NCBI GenBank assembly: GCA_002335605.1
Contig: BEDY01000007.1
Coordinates: forward strand, 434,001 to 498,000
Reading direction: 5' to 3'
Origin: Prillingera fragicola
Lineage: Eukaryota > Basidiomycota > Tremellomycetes > Trichosporonales > Trichosporonaceae
Length of the DNA: 64,000 nucleotides
Shown: piece after piece, positions 12,837-22,108 of the stretch
Numbering within the stretch: position 1 is the stretch's first letter
How the letters are laid out: each line of letters opens with the position of its first letter
Notes under the pieces: model-generated
Told to the model about the DNA's origin: nothing
Database searches by the model: none
The model's input: only the letters and a program-made list of their open reading frames with translations
Made by a program: the position numbers and the translations under genes

Positions 12837-14207
12837 CTATGCTCGAATAATCCCATCGATCCCACCCAACCCGAGCCCCTCCTCGGTGACCTTCCTCCTC
12901 TCGCCCGCCGCAACTCGCTCAGCCTCGGCATCTGCCAGCACAGCCGCAGCGACGCGCCACGCACTCTGCGCCTTGTTGACATTAGCCTGCAGTGGCCCCA
13001 TCCGCACGTAATGCGCAGCCAGCTCGGCCTCCCAGGCCCCGACGTAGGGTACCTTGAGAGTGGGGCATTCGGCAAGAATGCGCGCGGCACGCAGACGTTC
13101 GGCGACTTCGGGATCGTTCGCGTCCGGTGCTGGTGTAGAGGGGACAGCCTTGGGCGTCGGCGCGAGAACGACTGGTGAGGCTGAGGCCGAATGCGCAGAC
13201 TGAGTCGCCGAGTGCACCGTGTTGACTGGCGCGGTGACGGGAAGAGTGGGCACGGGAAGCGGCGCCGCAGCGTATGGGTTCTGCACGGAGACCGGGGACG
13301 GCGTGGCGGCACTCGGCACTGTCGGTGCTGTGGGTGCGACTGGTGAGGAGCCGACATGACGCCCCGCCCACGGCATTGCTGGCGTGCCGTAACCTGGAGG
13401 CGGTCCACGAAAAGCTGCTGGTCCTGTTGGAGGGGCTGCGGGTGGCGCGCCGTATGCTCGTGGACCTGTTGGTGGCGGGCGTTCCGCACGGGGAGCGGAG
13501 GGTGGCAGACGCGCTGGGATTGGTGGTGCCGCGCGAGGCTCGGGCGTACGGCGGCGCGGTGAGGGTGAGCGATCGCGACGAGGAGAAAGGCGAGAGGAGC
13601 GCGAACGTGTCGACGACGCTGGCGAGGCGTCACGATCCCGGCGACGAGGTGACATTGGTGACCGGCTGCGCATGCTTCCCCAGCCTCTGTCCGGTCCGCG
13701 GCGGTCGCGATCCCTATCCCTGTCGCGGCGGTCGCGATCGCGGTCATCGTAGTCGCCTCCTCCACGGTATCGGTCCGCATACCTGTCGGCGTATCCGCGA
13801 CTCGTAGGCGGGGTCGGCGACCGCCTCCGTCCTGGGGACCGACTCTTGCGCCTCCTCAAATCCGGACTTGTAATCTGCCCCTCTTCAGGAGTACCAGCGC
13901 GACTCGGCTCTACAGGAGTCGGCACACCACTGGCACTAGCTGTGGAGACGGGCGGCGACGGATCCCTCCTGCGCGAGTAATAACTGCCCCAATCCCTATC
14001 CCTGTCACGCTCGCGGCCACCTCCTCCTCCACGGCGGTAGTCCCTGTCGCGGTCGTCCCATCTGTCCCTGTCATCTCGCCTGTCGCGGTAGTCGTCGCGG
14101 CCATCACTTCTGTACCTGTCGCCGCCGCGGGAAGGACCGAGGGGACGGCGTGGGGAGGGGGAGCGATACCGCCGCCGAGGGGGGGAGGGGGAGCGTGGCA
14201 TGGCCAA
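12837..14207 (-). CDS. RS/RD-dipeptide-rich protein, function unknown
   Basis: One uninterrupted frame, 456 residues. The first half is dominated by RSPSP, DRDRDRD and RDRRDD tracts, as in SR-type and U1-70K-like splicing proteins, but I see no RRM, zinc knuckle or PWI domain. A proline/alanine-rich middle follows. The last ~100 residues (from about 13140 down to 12837) look folded and helical, starting DPEVAERLRAARILAE and including a WEAELAAHYVRMGPLQ segment, and may be the conserved core. A nuclear, RNA-processing role is plausible from composition alone. It converges on the thymidylate kinase gene with a gap of only 104 bp. Confidence 0.75.
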   Translation of the reverse strand: MAMPRSPSPPRRRYRSPSPRRPLGPSRGGDRYRSDGRDDYRDRRDDRDRWDDRDRDYRRGGGGGRERDRDRDWGSYYSRRRDPSPPVSTASASGVPTPVEPSRAGTPEEGQITSPDLRRRKSRSPGRRRSPTPPTSRGYADRYADRYRGGGDYDDRDRDRRDRDRDRDRRGPDRGWGSMRSRSPMSPRRRDRDASPASSTRSRSSRLSPRRDRSPSPRRRTPEPRAAPPIPARLPPSAPRAERPPPTGPRAYGAPPAAPPTGPAAFRGPPPGYGTPAMPWAGRHVGSSPVAPTAPTVPSAATPSPVSVQNPYAAAPLPVPTLPVTAPVNTVHSATQSAHSASASPVVLAPTPKAVPSTPAPDANDPEVAERLRAARILAECPTLKVPYVGAWEAELAAHYVRMGPLQANVNKAQSAWRVAAAVLADAEAERVAAGERRKVTEEGLGLGGIDGIIRA

Positions 14208-14701
14208 TGGCGTGTGTGCTTCCTGTCGTCCTGGCGAGCTGGGAGAACGTTGTGAGAGCGTTGAGGTGCTCTCTTTTGATGGTCTGCAGCCCCTTGAGGG
14301 TGCTGTTTATGCCGTGTGGTGTTGGATGAGAGTGATTATTGTAGAAGAGTAATGTTCAGTTGGTTGTCTCTTCGACTTTGGCAGCGACGGGATCAAATGT
14401 CAGAAGCGGGATCAAAGCCACGTGAACCACGCTGACGGAACCAAAGTCGCTTGAGCCCCACACACTTGTCACGTGACTAAAGTGGTTGTGGGGACCCCAG
14501 ATGGGAGCCCCTCTCTAACGCCGGATCTCGGCAGCGATGATGATCCGGACCGACATTGACATCGTGAACATCTCGCCTGTCCTGATCTCTCATCGGCTAC
14601 TCGAGCAGCAAGCAGTAGTAGTAGGATAACAGTCAACGGCGCTCAACTACTAGAAATACTGTGGACGCAACCAACCTCCCTCACACCCCACATTCACCAC
14701 C
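14208..14701. promoter_or_regulatory. Divergent upstream region, RS-rich protein gene / HIBADH gene
   Basis: 494 bp between two divergent start codons. It contains CCACGTGAACCAC near 14418 and TCACGTGACTAAAG near 14468, two CACGTG E-box cores about 50 bp apart. Such cores bind bHLH factors in fungi. No gene is visible. Confidence 0.45.
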
Positions 14702-16222
14702 ATGCTCCCTACTCGCGTCGCCCTCTCACGCTCAGCCACTCTCGGCTGGATCGGCCTCGGCGCCATGGGTAGGTCCCACTGCGATGCAACTTGAACTAAC
14801 GCTGCAGGCAACCCCATGGCTCTCAACCTGTTCACCAAAGTCAACAAGCTCTCGCGCGATGTCAAGTGCAGGACTCCCCCCAGCTTTGTAGTGTGCGACC
14901 CCAGCGACGCCAACGTTGCCTCCTTCATCGAGTCGGTCAAGCAGGCCGAGGGACCAAAGGTCGCCGCACGCATCAAGCGCGTCAACACGCCCGCCGAGTA
15001 AGTGTTCAATACTCTGACACCACTCGCCTAAACCTACACCTCCACTCGTGCCCCGCCCAACTCACCCGCTAACCCCGCACAGGATGGCCACCGATGCTGC
15101 CCGCGTCTTCACCATGCTCCCGAGCACGCCCCAGGTCGACGCGGTCTACCTGGGCGAGAACGGCCTCATGTCTGGCCTCGCCGGCGTGAACCCGGACCAG
15201 ACGCTCTCCTGGGGTGTGGACGAGAACCCGTGGCTCTGCGCTGATAAGGGTGAAGACGGGCCGACGTCGCCTACGGACGCACACACGCTCCTGGTGGACC
15301 ACACGACGCTGGACCCCACGGCCGCCAAGCGCGTGGCGGACACGGTGCACAAGATGAGCGAGGACAAGGTGCACATGATTGATGCGCCCGTGTCGGGTGG
15401 TGAGTGGAGCGAGAGCGCGTAGCCCTCGAGATGGTGCTGTGTGGCGATGGCTGATAGTCAGGCATCAATGGCGCCCATGCTGGAACTCTGACCATCATGT
15501 TCGGTAGTGCCGACCCCGTCGCCTCGGCCCTCGCCACGCCACTCATGCAGCTCATGGCTCGTGAGGGCGGTGTCGTGCCCTGCGGCAAGTCTGGCGCTGG
15601 TGTCGGCGTCAAGGTGTGCAACAAGTATGTTCAGCGGTTGGTGAATGGTGCTGACGCCGCCAGCCTCGTGCTCGCCATCAACCAGATTGGTCTCGCCGAG
15701 GGTCTCGCGCTCGGCGCCTCGCTTGAGATTGACCCTCTCCTCCTCCACCGCATCTTCAACGGCTCGACTGGTGAGTCCTGCCCCAGGCATTGTGTACCCC
15801 ATCCGCTGACACCTAAAAGCCCAGTCGTGGTCGTCCAAGGTCAACTCGCCTCTCAAGGAGGTTGAAAACTCTCCCGGCTCGCGCGACTTTAACGGTGGTT
15901 TCCAGGCCAAGCTCATGCTCAAGGTAGGCTTTCCCGCAGATAGAGCGGCACTGACACGTGCAGGACGTTCGCCTCGCCCTCGAGGCCGCTGCCGCCACCT
16001 CCCTCCCCGTTCCCATGACCTGGGCCGCGGGCAGCATCTACGACGCAGTGTGCCAGGACGGTTCGGGAGATTTGGCCACCAAGGACTTTGCGTACGTTGA
16101 GCGGCGCTAGATGTGCAAGGCAACACACTGACAACGCCAGGGTCGTGTTTGAGTGGCTCAAGCGTAAGCAGCAGGAGGGTGTTGAGATTGGATGGAAGGC
16201 TGGTGGTCCCGGTGACAAGTAA
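14702..16222 (+). CDS. HIBADH: 3-hydroxyisobutyrate dehydrogenase, mitochondrial-type (valine catabolism)
   Basis: Seven exons (14702-14768, 14808-14997, 15083-15399, 15462-15770, 15820-15923, 15964-16091, 16141-16222) give 398 residues. Motifs of the beta-hydroxyacid dehydrogenase family are in order: the NAD loop LGWIGLGAMGNPMA near the N-terminus, the substrate loop DAPVSGG followed by the G-x-x-x-x-G-T-L block, and the catalytic lysine segment GAGVGVKVCNK. It oxidises 3-hydroxyisobutyrate to methylmalonate semialdehyde with NAD+. Only about 14 residues, short and basic/hydroxylated, precede the Rossmann strand, which could serve as a minimal mitochondrial presequence. About 30 extra residues (coded near 15190-15285, containing NPWLCADKGEDG) sit before the TLLVDHTTLDP strand and are absent from the human enzyme. 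Confidence 0.92.
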
Positions 16223-16547
16223 AAGCGCGGCAGCAGGAGCTGCAGCAGTTGGCAGTGCAGCCGTAGCCATTAGTGAGCAGCAGCAGTAGCATCAAGTAGC
16301 AGCAACAACAACAGGAGGTAGTGGGTAGCTACAAATGATGAATGATGTTGATGACGGATGAGCTGCGCGGACGAGTAGAAGCCGGGCCAATCACGAGGGG
16401 CGCAGTGCATGTTCGGCCGAAACTGGTCGACTCGTCCATCGACCATCCCATCGCGACTACATTTCCATCTACATTACACCTTTCAGCTGCTTGTTCTTCT
16501 CCTTTCTCATACCTCTCTCCTTCCTCTCTTTCCCAAACATTCCCAAA
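16223..16547. promoter_or_regulatory. Intergenic, LEU2 promoter
   Basis: 325 bp. CAG/CAA-rich just after the HIBADH stop, then pyrimidine-rich (CTCTCC, TTCTTCTCC) in the last 100 bp before the LEU2 start, a usual fungal core-promoter feature. A GGCCGAAACTGG-containing stretch near 16410 has no obvious assignment. Confidence 0.45.
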
Positions 16548-18104
16548 ATGGCTGGCAAGACGTAAGCATCTCTTATCTTTCTGAGCTCAAACAGCTCTCT
16601 AACTCTCCCAGCTTCAAGATCACCGTCCTCCCCGGCGACGGCATCGGTAAGTTCATGCAGCCCAACAACAAGACGCACAGCACTGACACAACCCAGGCCC
16701 CGAGATCGTCGAGCAGGCGGTCCGCGTGCTCAATGTCATCACCGCCAAGTCGGACCTCAAGCTTGAGCTCACCAGCAAGGACTTTGGCGGTATCGCTATT
16801 GACAACCACGGCAAGCCCCTGCCCGACGACACCCTCGCTTCGTGCAAGGAGGCTGATGCTGTTCTCTTTGGTGAGTCTGCGAGCAAGCGGGGCAGCGCGA
16901 GGGAGCAGGCAGAGCTGCTTCAGAAGCTGTTCCAAGCGTCTGAGTAGCTCCGCTCGCTCTCCTGGGCCGCCCGCACTCCTGCCTCCGGCACTCGTGCTAA
17001 CGACGCAGGCGCCATCGGTGGCCCTAAGTGGGGTGTCGGCCCCGTGCGCCCCGAGCAGGGCATTCTCGGCCTCCGCAAGGAGCTTGGTCTCTACGCCAAC
17101 ATCCGTCCTGCCAACTTTGCCTCGGAGGGTCTCATCAAGCACTCGCCCCTCAAGCCCGAGATTGCTGCTGGTACCGACATTATTGTCGTTCGCGAGCTCA
17201 TTGGCGGTATCTGTGAGTACTGCTTGCGAGTGTGTGGGACGTGGGGCTGGCCGTGAGCATGCTGGGGGTGGGCTGCAAGACCGGACCGGCGACAAGGGGC
17301 AGCTCGCTCGCCTGTTTCGCGTGAAATGTCGGCCTTCTCCGCCCATCTGCCCACCGACTTGCCCACTACCTACGCGTGATGCTCGTAACTGCACTGGACT
17401 GTGCTAACGACGCAGACTTTGGTGAGCGCGGCGAGGCCAACGACGAGGGTGTCGCGTACGACACCTGCACCTACTCTGTGCCCGAGATCCAGCGCATCAC
17501 TCGTGTTGCCGCTCAGATTGCCCTTGCCTCCAACCCCCCTCTCAAGGTGACCTCGCTCGACAAGGCCAACGTCATGGCCACCTCGCGTCTGTGGCGCAAG
17601 ACTTTCGAGGAGGTCATGAAGACCGAGTACCCCCAGCTCAAGTACGAGCACCAGCTCATTGACTCTGCCGCCATGATCATTGTCTCCAACCCGCGCAAGC
17701 TCAACGGTGTCATTGTCACCGAGAACCTGTTTGGCGACATTATCTCTGACGAGACCTCGGTCATCCCCGGCTCGCTTGGCCTCCTCCCCTCCGCCTCGCT
17801 CGCTGGCGCCCCCGACGCCTCCAAGACCGTCTCGGGCATCTACGAGCCCATCCACGGCTCGGCCCCGGATATTGCTGGCCAGGGCATTGCCAACCCCATC
17901 GGCACCATTCTCTCCGCCGCCCTCATGCTCCGCTACTCGCTCGGCCAGGCAAAGGCCGCCCAGGCCATCGAGGACGCCGTCCGCAAGGTTCTCGACCCCG
18001 TTGACAAGGGCGGTTTCGACTTCCGCACCAAGGACCTCGGTGGTGACAAGACCACCACCCAGATGGGCGACAAGATTGTCGAGGTCCTCGAGACTCTGTT
18101 TTAG
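16548..18104 (+). CDS. LEU2: 3-isopropylmalate dehydrogenase (leucine biosynthesis)
   Basis: Five exons (16548-16561, 16612-16646, 16697-16870, 17009-17212, 17416-18104) sum to 1,116 nt, 371 residues, the usual length. Motifs: [20 protein letters not shown] at the N-terminus, the GAIGGPKW loop, RELIGGIYFGERG, the substrate-binding block [15 protein letters not shown] and the NAD-binding [20 protein letters not shown]. It converts 3-isopropylmalate to 2-ketoisocaproate in the third committed leucine step. Exon 1 codes only MAGKT. Introns 3 (138 nt) and 4 (203 nt) are the longest in this gene and end in the same 15 bases, GTGCTAACGACGCAG. Confidence 0.97.
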
Positions 18105-18556
18105 ACGACCCAGCATCGGGTAAACGTAATAGTGACGTAGCATTTAGGACATGCAGTAGCATTAGCACAAGCCAAAGTGGTGTCGCAAAGAGCTGATCCG
18201 CTGGCATCATCCTGACGCGTCGCTGCGATACTGACATCGACAAGGTTGCATCTTGTGATAGCCTCAAGGATGACCATGGCCAGCAACGCAGCAGTCACCA
18301 CACAACCTTGTGGCAGCCACACCAGCCTCTCCTCGCCTCGCATCACGTAGCCTGGCCTCGACTCGACATCCCCCTCGGCTTGCATCGGCTCCTGGAGCTC
18401 CACAGCAATAACAAGCATACCGCAGATCACCCAACCCCCCGGGCGGGGACGCCACAGGGTCGAGTCGTTCGCACCAGCAACCCCTTCGCACCGTCTCTCT
18501 GCTGACGAAACAAAAATAATCATTGGGCAACGTCGGTGTAGCCGTGCTGCTGCTCT
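18105..18556. other. Intergenic, LEU2 3' flank to tRNA
   Basis: 452 bp. Open frames exist on both strands but none has coding character or a plausible start with intron support. Nothing else seen. Confidence 0.45.
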
Positions 18557-18628
18557 AGGTCGAACTGGGAATCGAACCCAGATTACAAGAATCAGAATCT
18601 TGTGTACTAACCGTTATACGATTCAACC
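18557..18628 (-). tRNA. tRNA-Gln (anticodon CUG)
   Basis: 72 nt on the minus strand with no intron. The acceptor stem pairs GGTTGAA with TTCGACC (one G-T pair). The anticodon arm is ACAAGA / TTCTGAT / TCTTGT, giving a 7-base loop with T33, anticodon CTG and A37. The T arm carries GGTTCGATTCC, the B box, and the D arm region carries a plausible A box. It decodes CAG. Confidence 0.93.
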
Positions 18629-19761
18629 GTTAATGACGGCGTGGTGGGGGCGTGGATGAGGAGATACTCTGGTTGCTGTGTGATTCTCGCTGGTGCTTGT
18701 GTTTGGACTGAGAGGCTGCTCTGTCTTGGGCTTGGCTCTGGGCGCTGGGTCTAGTGAAGCAGGAAGAGCTAAAGGCATCGTGGTCCTGGGTCAGAGCGAG
18801 TTGACGTGTTGGGTCCGTGTGGCACTAGGAAGTGGACAGAGCACATGGTGAAGACATGCTCGGCGCCGCTCAGCGCATATTGGTGCGACGGGTCGTGCAA
18901 CTTCACTGCAGCAGCGCAATCACTGCTTATCTACACCGCAGAACACGTATAGAGCGTGGATGACCTCCTCGCTTAGCCTGGTGACGATTGGACGCAGTCA
19001 TCAAACCCTCATCACTGATGGTAAGGTGTGTGTGCCATGGCTGTGCAATGATGCGAGTTGCACTGTGTTCATGTACGCACATTCTTTCGTATCACTCGCA
19101 TCACATTGAGCATCATAAAGCATAGCCATTGACTTCTCGTCGATATGATTCTCTGTCATTCAGAACCACCAGCGCAAGATGCAATGCCACCCCGAAACCT
19201 ATCAAAAACTCACAATGCCCCATCACCTTCTCCGTCCACAATACCAGCTCCCGGCCCGCTCGCATTCGGCTCCAGCCTCTCCGATAATGCGAACAGTGCT
19301 TGACCCTCAAGCTCCAGGTCTCTGTCCTGGAGGTGATTCAAAGAAGAACCGGAACAGTAAGTCCCCATTGAGACCAAGCTGATGGGTCAGAAGCTTGCCA
19401 GCCGATGGACGAGGGTAGGGTAGCTGCTTGTCGGTTTTGCGAGAAGGTGTTTTCTAGTCAACTGGTCTAGTACTTCACAAGTTAGTAGAGATAGAAGGCA
19501 GTGTTAAAAATTGGACGCGGCTTATACGGACAGTGGGTGATTCATGCCAGCGCTGGACATCACTGCGGCACTAGGACATGCTGATGAGGACAGGGATATG
19601 TCGGCTTCTCTTACACGTTGTTGTTGCCGGTGAGCTCCTGGCACTGTCGAACACAAGTGTCGACGATATAAAGGTCAACCCCAGGCTTGACCAGACGAGT
19701 CCCAGTTAAGCCCACACCCAACACCGTCTCCCTCTCGCACTCTCCAATCCTCAAGGACAAC
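18629..19761. other. Gene-free stretch
   Basis: 1,133 bp between the tRNA and the next orphan gene. I find no frame with coding character, no repeat longer than a few units and no RNA I can name. The last 60 bp before 19762 is CT-rich and likely promoter or 5' UTR. Confidence 0.4.
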
Positions 19762-20326
19762 ATGCAACGTGACAGCTTTCGCGCCATCTGGAACGGTGAC
19801 GCTCCATGCCCAATTCCTAATGATGGACAACCACGTCAGTTTCCTTTCTATTCCTCTTCCCATCCTCATCGCATTCTCACAGCTGAACCCAAAATCAGAA
19901 CCGCACGATTTTCTCTTGTCCTACACAGACGGCCATAGCTATTGTCGATACTGCCGGCTGCAGCAAGGAGGGAGTGTCAGGTTACCAGTGGACGAGCATA
20001 CCCAGCTTGTCCAGGAGTGGACAGACTGGTTGCACGCCGCTCTCAATGAGGTTTACCTCTGGATTACTGCCAATCCACAGCTTTTTCAATACGAGGTCAC
20101 GGGGGTGGCACAAGAGGAAGCAGGGGAAAATGCACAAGGCGAGGGGGAGAACGAGGACAGCACTTGGGACAGTGTGTATGATGAGCTCTTTGAGCCTTAC
20201 CAGGAACTCGTGGCTGCGTATGACGCGCTGACGAGCGAGGATGAGGACGTGGAGGCCACCGAAAATGATGATGAGGGGGATGACGAGGGGAGAGAACGTG
20301 AGGAGGAGAAGCATGTGGATGAGTGA
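19762..20326 (+). CDS. Orphan acidic protein with a CxxC motif
   Basis: Two exons (19762-19834 and 19929-20326, 94-nt intron with GTCAGT donor and ACACAG acceptor) give 471 nt, 156 residues. The start follows a CT-rich leader. Joining the exons yields QPHGHSYCRYCRLQQ, a CxxC pair close to two histidines, followed by an amphipathic region (LVQEWTDWLHAALNEVYLWI) and a strongly acidic tail (EDEDVEATENDDEGDDEGRE). I recognise no family. The layout (short Cys/aromatic segment, then an 'EW' helix) loosely resembles the duplicated orphan genes at 31.8 and 37.9 kb, but I cannot show homology. Confidence 0.55.
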
Positions 20327-20526
20327 TGACAGCAATGCACCGCTATGTCACATGGAGGCAAGAGGCTTTTGAATCAGACAGCGGAGATGTCAAGCTGTGC
20401 ACAGTGCGCACAAATAATCTCCTCAGCTTCCCATCAGCATCCTTTACTGGGCAATGGCTAGGCGTCCCTCCGTGTTCTTCTCCCTTTCACGCTCTTCAAG
20501 CAGGACTTTATTCACCATCACCCGGG

Positions 20527-20766
20527 ATGCCGCCCAAGCAAATAATCCGCAGAGAACATCTACCCCCGCCACTCCTAGCTGCCATCCCAATCCTGCTCGA
20601 CTACCCCCGCACAGCCTGCAAGGGTGACCGCCATGAACGTAACAAGAACGGTCAGTTGTGTGTGTTAGAGAAACGAGGCTGATGATCAGATATATGTTTG
20701 CCGCTGCTTGGGATTGACAAGTGGGAGTGCGAGTATTGTGGGGAGGAAGTGGCCGTCGTTTTGTGA
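20527..20766 (+). CDS. Small orphan protein with a C-terminal CxxC (possible zinc-binding)
   Basis: Two exons (20527-20650, 20690-20766; 39-nt intron GTCAGT...GATCAG) give about 66 residues. It starts MPPKQIIRREHLPPPLL and ends KWECEYCGEEVAVVL, with two more cysteines upstream (TACKGD and DICLPLL), so four cysteines could form a small zinc site. The intron restores the frame exactly and the stop follows at 20764-20766. No family is recognised, and the gene lies 200 bp after another orphan with a CxxC motif. Modest confidence because it is short. Confidence 0.4.
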
Positions 20767-21401
20767 TGTGGCGATTTATTAATTATTGTAATTAAAATGG
20801 ACATGCGTGCTGTTCTTGTAACCAGCCGCAGATCAGAGGGTAGTGAGTGCTGCGTTCGAGTGGAGAAAGAAAACGATAAGGAGGGTTTTACTGGGATAGC
20901 TATCTATGCATAATACAGCATTGGTGGGCATGGCGAGCCGAGGTGTTGTAGACTTGCTTGGCCACGCGCCAGCACCTGTAACTCCACCATCCATCCGCTA
21001 AACAGAATAAGCATTGGCGTGAAGGCAGGTATGCACTACTGTATAGACTGAAGTGAATGACAAAGCTGCAGTAGCGCTCGTATATGCATAGCACAAGTTG
21101 CCAAGAGGTGCATAACTCGTGGGTCGCGCCACCTGCTCAGCAGTATTCGACCGTGGGAAACCTATATTGTCGCACGATCATTGTACCTCCACATCGGCCG
21201 ACTGTTCTGTTGTCGTCGCATCGTCACATTACTCTCTCGACTTTTTATCAACACGACACGTCGACGTGTTGCACCTCTATCACTGCACTCTTCACTTGCA
21301 TCACTCGCATCAGAATCGTCGACATTCCCATCACAACACAACCACAACAGCACCACCAACCTCGCAACTCCACCTCTCACCGCCTCCAAGCTCACCTCAC
21401 A
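20767..21401. other. Intergenic, low coding content
   Basis: 635 bp. A/T-rich just after 20767 (ATTTATTAATTATTGTAATT, a likely poly(A)/terminator zone), then ordinary sequence and a CA-rich pre-start leader from about 21330. No gene seen. Confidence 0.45.
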
Positions 21402-21884
21402 ATGTCCAACGAGAAACACCCCGACGAACACCCCGACCACTCCAACGACCCGCACGACGCCCCCGGCGACGCCGGCGAGATCTCCGGCCTAGGCGCCTCG
21501 GACGTCTTCCCCTTCTTCTTCCTCGCCTTCGCCGTCCTCGGCACGGGCTTCCTCCTCGTGTCCTGGGGGTACGCGCGGCTCGACTCGCTGCCCCTCCTCG
21601 CTGTCCCCGCCATGCTCGGCGGCGTGGCGAGCATGCTCCTGTGTCCTGTCATTGGATACTGGTTGAGTTTGCAGGTGTGGGCTGCGGCTGAAAAGTTTGG
21701 CGCGGGCGCGACTATGGGTGTGCTGTGTGTTCTGGCTGGCGCGGTGTGTTACCAGGGCTATGCGCTGGCGGTCCTCAAGAGCCAGGTCGTGGAGCTGGCT
21801 GCCGAGGTGGTATTGCTCAGGGCTGTCGCGGGGGAGATGGTCGATGAGGCAGTGGAGGAGGGGATGCGGGCCGCAGGGTGGTAG
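21402..21884 (+). CDS. Small multi-pass membrane protein, unknown
   Basis: Intronless, 160 residues. A very polar N-terminus rich in D, H, P and E (MSNEKHPDEHPDHSND) is followed by three or four hydrophobic stretches: VFPFFFLAFAVLGTGFLLV, a LLAVPAMLGGVASMLLCPVI pair and an ATMGVLCVLAGAVCYQGYAL segment. It ends with an acidic amphipathic helix (AVAGEMVDEAVEEGMRAAGW). No motif ties it to a known family. The ATG chosen follows a CACC-rich leader; upstream in-frame codons look non-coding. It converges on RIX1 with 224 bp between stops. Confidence 0.65.
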   Translation: MSNEKHPDEHPDHSNDPHDAPGDAGEISGLGASDVFPFFFLAFAVLGTGFLLVSWGYARLDSLPLLAVPAMLGGVASMLLCPVIGYWLSLQVWAAAEKFGAGATMGVLCVLAGAVCYQGYALAVLKSQVVELAAEVVLLRAVAGEMVDEAVEEGMRAAGW

Positions 21885-22108
21885 ATTGAGATGGACTCGT
21901 GGACATGGCCTGCAGCTGATACGCGTGGACTGATGGCTGATGGCACGAGTGCTTTGTTGGTCGTGAGAGCTGCGGGTCTGCTGATGGCCTCCAGTGTCTC
22001 GACAGCTTGTTGACTGACTCTTGGCTGTCTCGCATCTCCTCTCGAACGCTCGACCAAGCAACAACACCACAATGCAAACCCATGCATAAACTCTACTCAT
22101 CTACAGAT

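Noticed and set aside
12638..13780. 380-residue minus-strand frame overlapping the RS-rich gene
   Set aside because: Another frame of the same low-complexity coding region and past its stop; no start context or introns.
17370..18143. Long minus-strand frame opposite LEU2 exon 5
   Set aside because: Antisense of strongly codon-biased LEU2.
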